Assembly (NCBI RefSeq): GCF_008364795.1
Contig: NZ_VTTM01000001.1
Coordinates: forward strand, 62,001 to 126,000
Length of the DNA: 64,000 nucleotides
Origin: Azospirillum oryzae
Lineage (GTDB): Bacteria > Pseudomonadota > Alphaproteobacteria > Azospirillales > Azospirillaceae
Direction of reading: 5' to 3'
Positions 1 through 8,580 of this stretch are shown here, piece by piece (position 1 is the stretch's first letter; each line of letters begins with the position of its first letter). A model generated the notes under the pieces. The model saw only the letters and a list, made by a program, of their open reading frames with translations. It was not told where the DNA came from and did not search any database. The translations under genes were made by a program, and so were the position numbers.

Positions 1-209
1 GATTTCGACACGGATTTTTCTGAACGTGGCGACGCTTTGGCCTTACCCGGAGACTGCCGCTTCGGGTCGTCACATCCGTGAAATCCGTGGAAAGCCCACA
101 CCCCCGGAACCGCATTGTCCGGGACAACCCGCCGCCCCGCCAAAAGCTTTATCCCGGACCGCTCCGCGGTTAGGGTACCGCTCCCCTCGCACTGACTGAC
201 GCCGACGCC
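1..209. other. Intergenic region upstream of meaB
   Basis: This stretch has no supportable gene. A 9-nt inverted pair, CACGGATTT at 9-17 and AAATCCGTG at 81-89, could form a long-range hairpin, but its loop is over 60 nt and I do not assign it a role. No clear promoter is visible before meaB. Confidence 0.4.
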
Positions 210-1208
210 ATGACCGACACCGCCCTGCAAGACGCCGCCCGCCTCGCTGATGCCGTCCGGTCGGGGGACCGGCGGGCGCTGGCCCGTGCGATCACGCTGA
301 TCGAATCGACGCGTGCCGATCATCGCGAAACCGCCGAGGCGCTGCTGGCGGCACTGCTGCCCTATACCGGCAACTCGGTGCGACTCGGCATCTCGGGCGT
401 GCCGGGTGTGGGGAAATCCACTTTCATCGAGGCGTTCGGGCTGCATGTCATCGGGCTGGGGCACAAGGTCGCGGTGCTGGCGGTCGATCCGTCGTCGCAG
501 CGCACCGGCGGCTCGATCCTGGGCGACAAGACCCGCATGGTCGACCTGTCGCGCGAGGCGAACGCCTTCATCCGCCCCTCCCCCGCCGGGACGACGCTGG
601 GCGGCGTGGCCCGCCGCACGCGCGAGGCGATGCTGATCTGCGAGGCCGCCGGATTCGACGTGATCGTGGTGGAGACGGTCGGCGTCGGCCAGTCGGAGAC
701 GGCGGTCGCCGACATGGTCGACCTGTTCATGCTGCTGCTGCTGCCGGCCGGCGGCGACGAGCTGCAGGGCATCAAGAAGGGCATCGTCGAGTTGGCCGAC
801 CTCGTGGTCGTCAACAAGGCCGACGGCGACCTCGCCGCCACCGCCCGCCACACCGTCGCCGACTACCGCCACGCGCTGGCCCTGCTGCGCCACGGCGACT
901 GGCGGGTGCCGGTGCTCAGCTGCTCCGCCTTCCGGAAGATCGGCATCGACACGGTGTGGCAGACCATCGGCGAGCATAAGGCGCTGACCGAAGCCAACGG
1001 CGCCCGCGCCACCCGTCGGGCGGAGCAGGCCCGCGCCTGGCTGTGGAGTGAGATCCGCGAGACGCTGATCGACCGTTTCCGCTCTCACCCCGCCGTGCGG
1101 GCCGATCTGGCGCGACTCGAGGCGGAGGTGACCGCCGGAACCACCATCCCGGCCGCCGCCGCCCACACCCTTCTGGGGCGCTTCCTCGCCCAATCCGATC
1201 GAGCATAA
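210..1208 (+). CDS. meaB: Methylmalonyl-CoA mutase-associated GTPase (MeaB/ArgK)
   Basis: This is a G3E-type P-loop GTPase that protects and reloads adenosylcobalamin-dependent methylmalonyl-CoA mutase. The 332-residue length fits the family. The Walker A motif GVPGVGKST is at residues 63-71, the [10 protein letters not shown] motif that follows is typical of MeaB, and NKAD near residue 203 gives guanine specificity. The mutase itself is not in the window, so the pathway link (propionyl-CoA catabolism) rests on family knowledge. The ATG start at 210 lies directly before the conserved N-terminal helix. Confidence 0.93.
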   Translation: MTDTALQDAARLADAVRSGDRRALARAITLIESTRADHRETAEALLAALLPYTGNSVRLGISGVPGVGKSTFIEAFGLHVIGLGHKVAVLAVDPSSQRTGGSILGDKTRMVDLSREANAFIRPSPAGTTLGGVARRTREAMLICEAAGFDVIVVETVGVGQSETAVADMVDLFMLLLLPAGGDELQGIKKGIVELADLVVVNKADGDLAATARHTVADYRHALALLRHGDWRVPVLSCSAFRKIGIDTVWQTIGEHKALTEANGARATRRAEQARAWLWSEIRETLIDRFRSHPAVRADLARLEAEVTAGTTIPAAAAHTLLGRFLAQSDRA

Positions 1209-1223
1209 TCCGTTCAGCTTATG

Positions 1224-1271
1224 CTGCACCGCAACAAATCCGTTGCACCGCACCAACCGTAGGGCTATTCT
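1224..1271 (+). promoter_or_regulatory. Phasin promoter with two PhaR-like operators
   Basis: TTGCAC (1243-1248), a 17-nt spacer and TATTCT (1266-1271) form a plausible sigma-70 promoter. Two copies of TGCACCGCA, at 1225-1233 and 1244-1252, match the TGC-N3-GCA core reported for PhaR of PHB-forming alphaproteobacteria. The second copy overlaps the -35 box, as a repressor site should. The promoter position implies a leader of about 145 nt before the phasin ATG. Confidence 0.55.
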
Positions 1272-1422
1272 GCGCCGGGCGGGAAAGGGGCGACGTGTGT
1301 CGATTCGGGCTTTGTCGATTCGTACATGGCGCTTGGGCCGGGGTGCCCGCGGTCTCCTGGGGTTACGCCGGAGCGGCCTTTCCGTTTCCGCCAACGTGCC
1401 ATCACCTACGGGAGACAACGCC

Positions 1423-2139
1423 ATGACCGCTCAGCCGACCCCCGCCAACGTCCTGAACCTGTTCAAGTCCAACGCCCAGACCACCGCGGCCAAGTCCGCC
1501 CGCGTCGCCACCCTGGTCCAGGACGGCTACCGCCGCTGGTTCGACGGCGTGACCGCGTCGGTGAACGACGCCAGCCGTCTGGCCGCCGGGTTGGGCAAGG
1601 CCCGCACCCCCGCCGATCTGGCGGCGCTGCAGCGCGATTGGCTGTCCACCACCCAGGCCCGCGTGACCGAGAGCGTGCAGGGCTTCCTGGACGTCTCCAC
1701 CAAGATCGCCGCCGAGATCACCACTCTGCCGACTCCGGCCGCCGATGCCGCTCCGGTTGCCGCTCCGGCCCCCAAGGCCGAAGCTCCGAAGCCGACGCTG
1801 GTGACGGTCGCCGCCCCGAAGGCCGCCGCCCCGAAGGTCGAGACGCCGAAGGTCGAAGCCCCCGCTCCGGCCCCGGTCGTCGAGGCTCCGGAAGCCGCGC
1901 CGGCTCCGGCCCCTGTTCCGGTCCAGGTTGCCGAAACCGCCCCTGTCGCCGCCACCGCCGCCGCTGAGCCGGTCGAGGTTCCGGTGCAGGAACTGGTCGA
2001 GACGGTGAAGGCCGAGCAGGCCGCTCCGGCCGCCGCCATCGCCGAGGAGGTGAAGGCCGTGGCCAAGCCGGCGCCGCGCCGCGCCGCCAAGCCGGTTGCC
2101 GCCAAGCCGGCGTCGAAGACCTCCCCCACCGTGAACTGA
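1423..2139 (+). CDS. Phasin family protein (PHB granule-associated)
   Basis: Phasins coat polyhydroxybutyrate granules. The first ~100 residues are amphipathic and helical in phasin style, starting MTAQPTPANVLNLFKSNAQ. The rest is a low-complexity Ala/Pro/Lys/Val tail rich in KxEAPK and APA repeats, as in several Azospirillum phasins. The start at 1423 follows GGGAGA with good spacing. The frame stays open upstream to 1243, but that would place codons across the promoter. The tail resembles PhaF/histone-like tails, so a nucleoid contact is possible but unproven. Confidence 0.85.
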   Translation: MTAQPTPANVLNLFKSNAQTTAAKSARVATLVQDGYRRWFDGVTASVNDASRLAAGLGKARTPADLAALQRDWLSTTQARVTESVQGFLDVSTKIAAEITTLPTPAADAAPVAAPAPKAEAPKPTLVTVAAPKAAAPKVETPKVEAPAPAPVVEAPEAAPAPAPVPVQVAETAPVAATAAAEPVEVPVQELVETVKAEQAAPAAAIAEEVKAVAKPAPRRAAKPVAAKPASKTSPTVN

Positions 2140-2159
2140 CACCGGTCACGGCAAGATTG

Positions 2160-2200
2160 GCGCGGCGCGTCTCTTCGCCAGATCGAAGAGGCCGCCGCGC
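2160..2200 (+). terminator. Probable terminator after the phasin gene
   Basis: An 8-bp stem (GCGCGGCG 2160-2167 with CGCCGCGC 2193-2200) is stacked on a 7-bp stem (CTCTTCG 2171-2177 with CGAAGAG 2184-2190), separated by a small internal loop. It lies 20 nt after the phasin stop. There is no T-run, so strength is uncertain. Confidence 0.55.
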
Positions 2201-2260
2201 TTCGACTCTCCACCCTTCCGCGACGACTCGGCTTTTGGCGGTTTCATCGCGGATCCCGGC

Positions 2261-2290
2261 TTGACGACGGCGCTTTTGTTCGACTATATA
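2261..2290 (+). promoter_or_regulatory. Sigma-70 promoter of rpmB
   Basis: TTGACG (2261-2266) and TATATA (2285-2290) are 18 nt apart, close to the housekeeping consensus and about 70 nt before the rpmB start. This fits a strongly expressed ribosomal protein gene. Confidence 0.7.
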
Positions 2291-2357
2291 GCGGCCTCCT
2301 TCGGGCGGCAGGCCGTCCGTTACCGGGTTTCATTTGCTAAAGTAAAGGATCAGTCCG

Positions 2358-2657
2358 ATGGCACGTCGGTGCTCCGTGACCGGCAAGGGCACGCAGTTTG
2401 GCAACAACGTCAGCCACGCCAACAACAAGAATCGCCGCCGCTTCCAGCCGAACCTCCAGGAAACGTCGCTGCTCAGCGACAGCCTGGGGCAGCTGGTGCG
2501 TCTGCGCCTCTCGGTGAACGCGATCCGCTCGATCGAGCACAAGGGCGGCCTCGACGCCTTCCTGCTCGATGCGAAGGACGCCGTCCTGAGCCTCGACGCC
2601 CGTCGCATCAAGCGCCGGATCGCCAAGGCCCAGGAGAAGCAGCAGGTCGCGGCCTGA
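2358..2657 (+). CDS. rpmB: 50S ribosomal protein L28
   Basis: L28 is a structural protein of the large ribosomal subunit. The N-terminus [20 protein letters not shown] is the classic L28 signature, followed by the basic [13 protein letters not shown] stretch. The 99-residue length is the longer alphaproteobacterial form, with a C-terminal helical extension. A clear AAAGGA site precedes the ATG. It appears monocistronic, with its own promoter upstream and a strong hairpin downstream. Confidence 0.97.
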   Translation: MARRCSVTGKGTQFGNNVSHANNKNRRRFQPNLQETSLLSDSLGQLVRLRLSVNAIRSIEHKGGLDAFLLDAKDAVLSLDARRIKRRIAKAQEKQQVAA

Positions 2658-2770
2658 TCGCTTCCCCGGCATCTGGGGCGCGTTTGGTGTGCTGAGGCGG
2701 GGCGCTTGCCGCTCCGCCGACAAGAATTAAGACGCGTACAGGACGATTCCGACTCCCGGTAAGAGAGCGG

Positions 2771-2810
2771 CGCGCGACATCCGAAAGGGTGCCGCGCGTT
2801 TCGTCGTTTC
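2771..2810. terminator. Terminator between rpmB and recX
   Basis: A 12-bp stem (2771-2782 with 2787-2798; one A/C mismatch and one G-U pair) closes on a GAAA tetraloop and is followed by TTTCGTCGTTTC. It sits between convergent genes and may serve both. Confidence 0.75.
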
Positions 2811-2837
2811 TAGGGGTGGGTTGTTGCGGGTGGGGGT

Positions 2838-3434
2838 CTAACCCTCACTCCCCAGCAGTTCGTCCGGGTCTTCCGCATCCACCACGCGCCGGGCGATCTC
2901 ATAGCCGAACCCCGCCCGCCCCAGCGCCGCCATGTCCTTGTCGCGGTGCGCGTCGCGCTGTTCCGGCCGCCGGTACGGCCCCAGCCGCCGCCGCTTCGCC
3001 AGAGCCAGCGCCGCGGTCAGGTCCAGATCGGGCCCGACATCCTCGCGCAGGCTGTCCAGCGCCTTGTCGGCTTCGTCACGGCCGATGCCCTTGCCGGCCA
3101 GCTTCTGGGCAATCATCCGGGTGGAGGCGCCGCGCCGGTGCAGGCTCTCCGTCCGCATGCGGGCATAGGTCTCGTCGTTCAACAGGCCGCTGCGGACATA
3201 GCGGGCCAGCAGTTCGTCGATCCAGCGGGCACCCTCCTCGCGGTCGGTGCCGTGGGCCTTGGCCGACAGGTCGACCTTGCGCATCAGCACCCGGCGCAGG
3301 TTGGTTGTCGAACTGGCGAAGCGCTCCAGATAATGCAGCGCCGCGTTCTCCAGATATTGCGGCGTGACCCGCTTCGGCGGCTTCCTGGCCGGCGGTCGGG
3401 CCGGGGGAGCGGAACGCTTGTCGTCGGTGTTCAT
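2838..3434 (-). CDS. recX: Regulatory protein RecX
   Basis: RecX binds RecA filaments and limits recombinase activity. The protein has 198 residues: a basic Pro-rich N-terminal tail, then three-helix repeats with family motifs such as ALHYLERFASSTTNLRRVL and LLNDETYARMRTESLHRRGAS. The start at 3434 (MNTDDKR) follows AGGGA with normal spacing; a longer frame to 3479 has no such site. recA is not in the window. Confidence 0.9.
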   Translation of the reverse strand: MNTDDKRSAPPARPPARKPPKRVTPQYLENAALHYLERFASSTTNLRRVLMRKVDLSAKAHGTDREEGARWIDELLARYVRSGLLNDETYARMRTESLHRRGASTRMIAQKLAGKGIGRDEADKALDSLREDVGPDLDLTAALALAKRRRLGPYRRPEQRDAHRDKDMAALGRAGFGYEIARRVVDAEDPDELLGSEG

Positions 3435-3509
3435 GGCAGTCCCTTCGGCGGCGGCGGTTGCCGGATGGACAGGCCGCACGTACAGTCCGTGGCCTGATAC
3501 CGGCCGGTT

Positions 3510-3545
3510 CCCAACAGGCAGCCCGACAGGCAGCCCAACAGGCAG
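3510..3545 (+). repeat. Three tandem copies of a 12-bp unit
   Basis: The units CCCAACAGGCAG (3510-3521), CCCGACAGGCAG (3522-3533) and CCCAACAGGCAG (3534-3545) lie back to back, 11 nt before the ABC permease ATG. The frame stays open through them and would encode a Gln/Ala-rich stretch if a start further upstream were used. Confidence 0.9.
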
Positions 3546-3556
3546 TTCGTGACGCG

Positions 3557-4360
3557 ATGACCCTTCCCCTTCCTCCCATGCCGCGCAATGTCGGTTCCGT
3601 CAACTGGATCGGCCTGTGGACGCTCTATGCACGCGAGGTACGGCGCTTCATCAAGGTGCACCAGCAGACCGTCTGGGCGCCGGTGGTGACGACGCTGCTC
3701 TATTACGCGGTGTTCGCCCTGTCGCTGGGATCGGCGGTGCGGATGGTCGGCGCGACACCCTACCTGGAATTCCTGGCGCCCGGCCTGATCATGATGGCGA
3801 TGGTGCAGAACGCCTTCGCCAACACCTCCTCCTCCGTCGTCATCGCCAAGGTCCAGGGCAACATCGTCGACATCCTGATGCCGCCGCTGTCGCCGATGGA
3901 ACTGGTCAGCGGCTTCGTGCTGGGCGGCGTGACCCGCGGCGTCGTGGTCGGTCTGGTGACGGGGCTCGCCATCTGGGCGGTGATCCCGATGCACATGCCG
4001 CATCCGGGATTCGTGCTGTTCCACGCGGTGATGGCGTCGATGCTGCTGGCGCTGCTGGGTCTGGTCGGCGGCGTCTGGTCGGAGAAGTTCGACAACATCG
4101 CCGCGGTCACCAACTTCGTGGTGACGCCGCTGTCCTTCCTGTCCGGCACCTTCTATTCGGTCGACACCCTGCCGCCGGTCTTCTGGTGGGTCGCCCATTT
4201 CGACCCCTTCTTCTACATGATCGACGGCTTCCGCTACGGCTTCATCGGGGTGTCCGACGGGGCGCGCTGGCTGGGCGTCGCGGTGATGCTGGGGGTGAAT
4301 GCCGGCCTGTGGTGGCTCGCCTGGCGCATGTTCAAGACCGGTTACAAGCTCAAGGCGTAA
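3557..4360 (+). CDS. ABC-2 type transporter permease
   Basis: This is the membrane subunit of an ABC-2 exporter of the YadH/NodJ type. The 267-residue protein has about six hydrophobic segments and the family signature near FLSGTFYSVDTLPPVFWWV, with the helix pair LEFLAPGLIMMAMVQNAFANT earlier. No ATPase gene is adjacent in the window; the partner may lie elsewhere. The start at 3557 has no strong ribosome site. An upstream start would translate the tandem repeat at 3510-3545, so the N-terminus is uncertain. The substrate cannot be told from sequence. Confidence 0.85.
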   Translation: MTLPLPPMPRNVGSVNWIGLWTLYAREVRRFIKVHQQTVWAPVVTTLLYYAVFALSLGSAVRMVGATPYLEFLAPGLIMMAMVQNAFANTSSSVVIAKVQGNIVDILMPPLSPMELVSGFVLGGVTRGVVVGLVTGLAIWAVIPMHMPHPGFVLFHAVMASMLLALLGLVGGVWSEKFDNIAAVTNFVVTPLSFLSGTFYSVDTLPPVFWWVAHFDPFFYMIDGFRYGFIGVSDGARWLGVAVMLGVNAGLWWLAWRMFKTGYKLKA

Positions 4361-4397
4361 AGACGTCGCGTTCGCCGCGCTTTTCCACCCCTATCCG

Positions 4398-4426
4398 TTG
4401 ACAGAACCCATCAATCTCCGGATATT
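4398..4426 (+). promoter_or_regulatory. Sigma-70 promoter of argD-argF
   Basis: TTGACA (4398-4403), a 17-nt spacer and GATATT (4421-4426) lie about 57 nt before the argD start. The -35 box is perfect. Confidence 0.65.
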
Positions 4427-4482
4427 TGCCGTTCCCGGCGGTCAGGCATGGCCGCCGGATTTTCCATTTTGGAGACCAAGCC

Positions 4483-5655
4483 GTGATCCCCGTCGTTATG
4501 CCCACATACGCCCGCGCCGACGTCGTGTTCGAGCGCGGTGAAGGTCCGTATCTCTACGCGACCGACGGGCGACGATTCCTCGACTTCGCCGCCGGCGTCG
4601 CGGTGAACGCGCTGGGTCACGCGCACCCCTATCTGGTCGAAAAGCTGACCGAGCAGGCGAAGAAGCTGTGGCACACCTCCAACCTGTTCCGGGTCGCCGG
4701 ACAGGAGAGCCTGGGCAAGCGCCTGACCGAGGCGACCTTCGCCGACACCGTGTTCTTCACGAACTCCGGTGCGGAAGCGTGGGAATGCGGCGCCAAGGCC
4801 GTCCGCAAGTACCATTATGACAGCGGCAACCCGCAGAAGAACCGCATCATCACCTTCGAGCAGGCCTTCCACGGCCGCACGCTGGGCGCCATCTCGGCCG
4901 CCAAGCAGGAGAAGCTGGTGCACGGCTTCGACCCGCTGCTGGACGGCTTCGATCAGGTGCCGTTCGGCGACCTCGACGCCGTGCGCGCCGCCATCACCCC
5001 CCAGACCGGCGGCATCTGCGTCGAGCCGATCCAGGGTGAAGGCGGGATCCGCGCCGGCTCGGTGGAGTTCCTGCGCGGCCTGCGCGCGCTGTGCGACGAG
5101 CATGGCCTGCTGCTGTTCCTGGACGAGATCCAGTGCGGCATGGGCCGCACCGGCAAGCTGTTCGCCCATGAATGGGCCGGCATCACGCCGGACGTCATGT
5201 GCGTCGCCAAGGGCATCGGCGGCGGCTTCCCGCTCGGCGCCTGCCTTGCGACGGAGCGTGCGGCGTCGGGCATGACCGCCGGCACCCACGGCTCGACCTA
5301 TGGCGGCAACCCGCTGGCGACCGCCGTCGGCAACGCCGTGCTGGACGTCGTGCTGGCGCCGGGCTTCCTCGACAATGTCCAGCAGACGTCCGCTTATATG
5401 CGCGACCGTCTGGAAGAGCTGGTCGCCAAGTATCCGTCGCTGTTCCTGGAACTGCGCGGCCAGGGCCTGATGCTGGGCCTGCGGCTTGGCCAGCCGGTCG
5501 GCGACGTGGTGGCAAAGCTGCGCGCCAACGGCCTGCTGTCGGTTCCGGCCGGCGACAATGTGGTGCGGCTGCTGCCGCCCCTGAATATCGGCGAAGCCGA
5601 AGTGAACGAAGCCGTCGGGATTCTCGACCGGACGGCGCAGGAGTGCGTGGGATGA
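4483..5655 (+). CDS. argD: Acetylornithine aminotransferase
   Basis: A class III PLP aminotransferase that makes N-acetylornithine in arginine synthesis and can also act in lysine synthesis. It has 390 residues. [14 protein letters not shown] near the N-terminal third, [13 protein letters not shown], and the PLP-lysine motif [12 protein letters not shown] are all present. The GTG at 4483 is chosen because GGAG lies 8 nt upstream; the ATG at 4498 has no site at the right distance. Its stop overlaps the argF start (ATGA), so the two genes are translationally coupled. Confidence 0.93.
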   Translation: MIPVVMPTYARADVVFERGEGPYLYATDGRRFLDFAAGVAVNALGHAHPYLVEKLTEQAKKLWHTSNLFRVAGQESLGKRLTEATFADTVFFTNSGAEAWECGAKAVRKYHYDSGNPQKNRIITFEQAFHGRTLGAISAAKQEKLVHGFDPLLDGFDQVPFGDLDAVRAAITPQTGGICVEPIQGEGGIRAGSVEFLRGLRALCDEHGLLLFLDEIQCGMGRTGKLFAHEWAGITPDVMCVAKGIGGGFPLGACLATERAASGMTAGTHGSTYGGNPLATAVGNAVLDVVLAPGFLDNVQQTSAYMRDRLEELVAKYPSLFLELRGQGLMLGLRLGQPVGDVVAKLRANGLLSVPAGDNVVRLLPPLNIGEAEVNEAVGILDRTAQECVG

Positions 5656-6596
5656 GCGGCGACAATACCAACACGGTCCGGCATTTTCTCGACATCGACC
5701 GGATGGACGGCGCCACCCTGCGCCGCCTGCTCGACCATGCCGTCCGCATCAAGGCCGACCTGAAGAAGGACCGGCTGGCCCATTCCACCCTGCTGGCCGG
5801 CCGCTCGCTGGCCCTGATCTTCGAAAAGCCCTCGACCCGCACCCGCGTATCGTTCGAGGTCGGCATGCAGCAGTTCGGCGGCAGCGTCGTCGTGCTGAAA
5901 CCCGACGACATGCAGTTGGGCCGCGGCGAGACCATCGGCGACACCGCCCGCGTGCTGTCGCGCTTTGTCGATGCGGTGATGGTCCGCACCACCGGCGAGG
6001 AGCGGGTGCATGAACTGGCGGCCCATGCCAGCATCCCGATCATCAACGGCCTGACCGACCAGACCCACCCCTGCCAGATCATGGCCGACCTGATGACCTT
6101 CGAGGAGCATCGCGGTCCGATCAACGGCCGGACCGTCGCCTGGATCGGCGACTGCAACAACGTCGCGGTCAGCTGGGCGCACGCCGCCGTCCGCTTCGGC
6201 TTCGAGCTGCGTCTGGCCTGCCCGACCGTCTACGGCCCGTCGCCGGAGCTGCTGGCCTGGGCGGAGCGCGAGGGCACCGGCCGTCTGGTCGTCACCGAAT
6301 CGCCGGAAGAGGCGGTGCGCGGGGTCGAATGCGTCATCACCGACGCCTGGGCCTCGATGCACAACACCGACGTGGACGAGCGCGCGGCGATCCTCGCCCC
6401 CTATCAGGTGAACGAGGCGCTGATGGCGCACGCCCATCCCGACGCGTTGTTCATGCACTGCCTGCCGGCCCACCGGAACGAGGAAGTGACCGACGGCGTC
6501 ATCGACGGCCGCCATTCGGTGGTCTGGGACGAGGCGGAAAACCGCCTGCACGCCCAGAAGGCCATCCTCGGCTGGTGCATGGGCGTGCTGGACTAA
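5652..6596 (+). CDS. argF: Ornithine carbamoyltransferase
   Basis: It converts ornithine and carbamoyl phosphate to citrulline. The 314-residue protein carries the carbamoyl-phosphate motif STRTR at residues 61-65, HPCQ at 139-142, and the ornithine-side HCLPAHR motif near the C-terminus. The start overlaps the argD stop by 4 nt. argD-argF is a common alphaproteobacterial operon, often followed by hslO as here, although a repeat element separates argF from hslO in this genome. Confidence 0.96.
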   Translation: MSGDNTNTVRHFLDIDRMDGATLRRLLDHAVRIKADLKKDRLAHSTLLAGRSLALIFEKPSTRTRVSFEVGMQQFGGSVVVLKPDDMQLGRGETIGDTARVLSRFVDAVMVRTTGEERVHELAAHASIPIINGLTDQTHPCQIMADLMTFEEHRGPINGRTVAWIGDCNNVAVSWAHAAVRFGFELRLACPTVYGPSPELLAWAEREGTGRLVVTESPEEAVRGVECVITDAWASMHNTDVDERAAILAPYQVNEALMAHAHPDALFMHCLPAHRNEEVTDGVIDGRHSVVWDEAENRLHAQKAILGWCMGVLD

Positions 6597-6605
6597 GGGC
6601 GCCAC

Positions 6606-6710
6606 TTGCCCCCTCCCCGACCCTCCCCCGCTTCGCGGGAGAGGGAGTAGGTTTCGAAGCGGCGGAGTTCCCTCTCCCGCGTGAGCGGGGGAGGGTTAGG
6701 GAGGGGGCAA
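6606..6710. repeat. REPIN-like palindromic element, copy A
   Basis: Inverted ends TTGCCCCCTCCC and GGGAGGGGGCAA enclose two GC-rich hairpins, the left with a TTCG turn and the right with GCGTGAGC. The same design recurs at 14060, 33436 and 37662. It lies between argF and hslO. Confidence 0.85.
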
Positions 6711-6835
6711 GACGCCCCCAAACCACAGGCCACCCCCATGCATGGGTGCCCTGCCGATCTTGATTCGGCCGCTCTCCGCCCCGATCTTCGGCCCTACGCC
6801 TGCATAACCGGTCTCTGTCTTAAGGAATGCGCCCT

Positions 6836-7771
6836 ATGGACGATCCGTCCGTCCGCCCGCTCACCGATGATTTCGTCCTGCCGTTCCAGATCGAGGCGTC
6901 GCGCCTGCGCGGCCGCATCGTCAAGCTGGGGCCGGCGATCGACGAGATCCTGACCCGCCACGACTATCCGCCCACCGTCGCCCGCTTCCTGGCGGAAACG
7001 GCGACGCTGGCCGTGCTGCTCGCCAGCATGCTGAAGTACGAGGGCATCTTCACGCTCCAGACCAAGGGCGACGGGCCGATCCGCCTGATGGTGGCCGATG
7101 TCACCTCGGTCGGCGACGTGCGCGCCTATGCCCAGTTCGATCCGGAAGCACTGGCCAAGGCCGAGCGGGACGTCGACATCGCCCCGGCTGCGGCCCTGCT
7201 CGGCAAGGGCTACATCGCCTTCACGGTGGACCAGGGTCAGGACACCGACCGCTACCAGGGCATCGTCGAGCTGTACGGCAAGACGCTGACCGACTGCGTC
7301 CAGCATTACTTCCGCCAGTCGGAGCAGATCGACACCGGCCTGACCGTCTCGGTCGACCGCGAGGTGAAGCCGGACGGCACCCCCGGCCAGTGGCGCACCG
7401 GCGGCGTCATGATCCAGCGCCTGCCGCAGGAGCAGGGTCTGGTCGCCTCGGACAAGGAAGACGATTGGCGCCGCGCCATGGTGCTGATGGCCAGCGTCAC
7501 CGGCGACGAGCTGCTGTCGACCGACCTTGCCGCCTCCGACCTGCTCTACCGCCTGTTCCACGAGGACGGCGTGCGCATCTATGACGGCCATGCACTCCGC
7601 TTCGGCTGCCGCTGCTCGCGCGAGCGGGTGGAGACCATGCTGCGCAGCCTGCCCCGCGAAGAGGTTCAGGAGCTGAAGATCGACGACGGCCGGGTCGAGG
7701 TGACCTGCCAGTTCTGCTCGACCGACTACCACTTCACCGACGCGGACCTCGACCGCGTGTATGGGGCGTAA
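6836..7771 (+). CDS. hslO: Redox-regulated chaperone Hsp33
   Basis: Hsp33 is a cytoplasmic holdase activated by oxidation. The 311-residue protein has the full N-terminal Hsp33 fold and the C-terminal redox switch: CxC at C258/C260 and CxxC at C291/C294, which bind zinc when reduced. The start at 6836 has AAGGA at a 9-nt distance; an ATG at 6827 sits directly against that site and is rejected. Copy A of the repeat lies between it and argF, so it may be read from the arg promoter only in part. Confidence 0.96.
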   Translation: MDDPSVRPLTDDFVLPFQIEASRLRGRIVKLGPAIDEILTRHDYPPTVARFLAETATLAVLLASMLKYEGIFTLQTKGDGPIRLMVADVTSVGDVRAYAQFDPEALAKAERDVDIAPAAALLGKGYIAFTVDQGQDTDRYQGIVELYGKTLTDCVQHYFRQSEQIDTGLTVSVDREVKPDGTPGQWRTGGVMIQRLPQEQGLVASDKEDDWRRAMVLMASVTGDELLSTDLAASDLLYRLFHEDGVRIYDGHALRFGCRCSRERVETMLRSLPREEVQELKIDDGRVEVTCQFCSTDYHFTDADLDRVYGA

Positions 7772-7814
7772 GCAATGCGATGGTGGCCGGTGCCGTTGGG
7801 CGCCGGCCGTCTAC

Positions 7815-7864
7815 TTGCGCTCCCCGTCTGCCTCGCCCATACTCTATGTCAATTATTGACATAG
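7815..7864 (+). promoter_or_regulatory. Promoter and operator of the parDE-like operon
   Basis: A perfect inverted repeat has arms CTATGTCAAT (7844-7853) and ATTGACATAG (7855-7864) around one central base. Just upstream, TTGCGC (7815-7820) and CATACT (7838-7843) are 17 nt apart and could be the promoter. That places the palindrome at the transcription start, where ParD-type antitoxins usually autoregulate. Confidence 0.65.
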
Positions 7865-7888
7865 GGCCCTCAGGGGGGGATGACGGCG

Positions 7889-8152
7889 ATGGCGACCAAC
7901 GTGCATCTGACTCCGGAGTTGGAACGCTTCGCCCGCGACTGTGTCGAAGGCGGACGATACAACAATGTCAGCGAGGTCGTGCGCTCCGGCTTGCGGCTTT
8001 TGCAGGAGGCCGAGGAGCGGCGGCAAAGTTTCAACGCCATGCTGCTCCAGGCCGAAGCCGAAGCCGACCGCGACGGCAGCTTCGTCATCGACGACGTCTT
8101 GGCAGAAGCCGACGCGATCATCGACTCCGGCATCCATTCCCGCGACCAATGA
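7889..8152 (+). CDS. ParD-like antitoxin (ribbon-helix-helix)
   Basis: The 87-residue protein has a short ribbon-helix-helix N-terminus (MATNVHLTPELERFARDCVE, then GRYNNVSEVVRSGLRLLQE) and a charged C-terminal tail of the kind that wraps the toxin. It is expected to neutralise the ParE-like protein encoded next and to repress the operon through the palindrome at 7844-7864. The start at 7889 is chosen because the G-rich site at 7873-7879 is 9 nt away; an ATG at 7880 abuts it. Its stop overlaps the toxin start (ATGA). Confidence 0.85.
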   Translation: MATNVHLTPELERFARDCVEGGRYNNVSEVVRSGLRLLQEAEERRQSFNAMLLQAEAEADRDGSFVIDDVLAEADAIIDSGIHSRDQ

Positions 8153-8457
8153 CTGCCGCATTGCTGTCGCCGGCGGCGCGCCACGACCTGCTGGGGGCAA
8201 TCCGCTGGATCGCCCGTGACAATCCCGGCGCCGCCCGCGCCTTGCGCGATACCGTCACCCGGACGGCAGATCGCATCGGCACTCATCCCCTGGTCGGAAC
8301 GCCCCGCCCGGAATTGGCCGAACCGCCTTACCGCTTCGTAAGCCTAACCGGCTTTCCCTACGTCATCGTCTACAATGCCGAACGCCGGCCGCCGTTGATC
8401 GTCCGCATCCTTCATGGCGCCCGCGATCTGCCTGCCCTGCTCGGCGACCTGTCCTGA
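8149..8457 (+). CDS. ParE/RelE-superfamily toxin
   Basis: A 102-residue protein of the RelE/ParE fold. Family marks are the N-terminal LSPAARHDLLGAIRWIA helix, RIGTHPLVGTPRPEL, and the C-terminal strand pattern YRFVSLTGFPYVIVY followed by VRILHGARD. ParE members poison DNA gyrase and RelE members cleave mRNA; the HGARD ending is usual for ParE-like toxins, but the target is not certain. It is co-translated with the antitoxin (4-nt overlap). Confidence 0.85.
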   Translation: MTAALLSPAARHDLLGAIRWIARDNPGAARALRDTVTRTADRIGTHPLVGTPRPELAEPPYRFVSLTGFPYVIVYNAERRPPLIVRILHGARDLPALLGDLS

Positions 8458-8580
8458 ATCCCCTCGCAACGCCGACGCATTCCGTAAGGAATTCACCGGA
8501 ATAGGCGTGATGCACCCCTCCGCCTTGCCGGCTATAGTGCGGCGCAGTCCTCCAACCACCCTCCCTCACCCGGAGTCCCC

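Noticed and set aside
1243-1422. An N-terminal extension of the phasin
   Set aside because: The region holds a convincing promoter and operators, and the conserved phasin start with a ribosome site is at 1423.
2261-2695. An alternative open frame overlapping rpmB
   Set aside because: It begins inside the rpmB promoter and overlaps the certain L28 gene in another frame.
7856-7879. TTGACA within the ParD operator read as a -35 box
   Set aside because: A 17-nt spacer would put the -10 box on the ribosome site; the hexamer is part of the palindrome.
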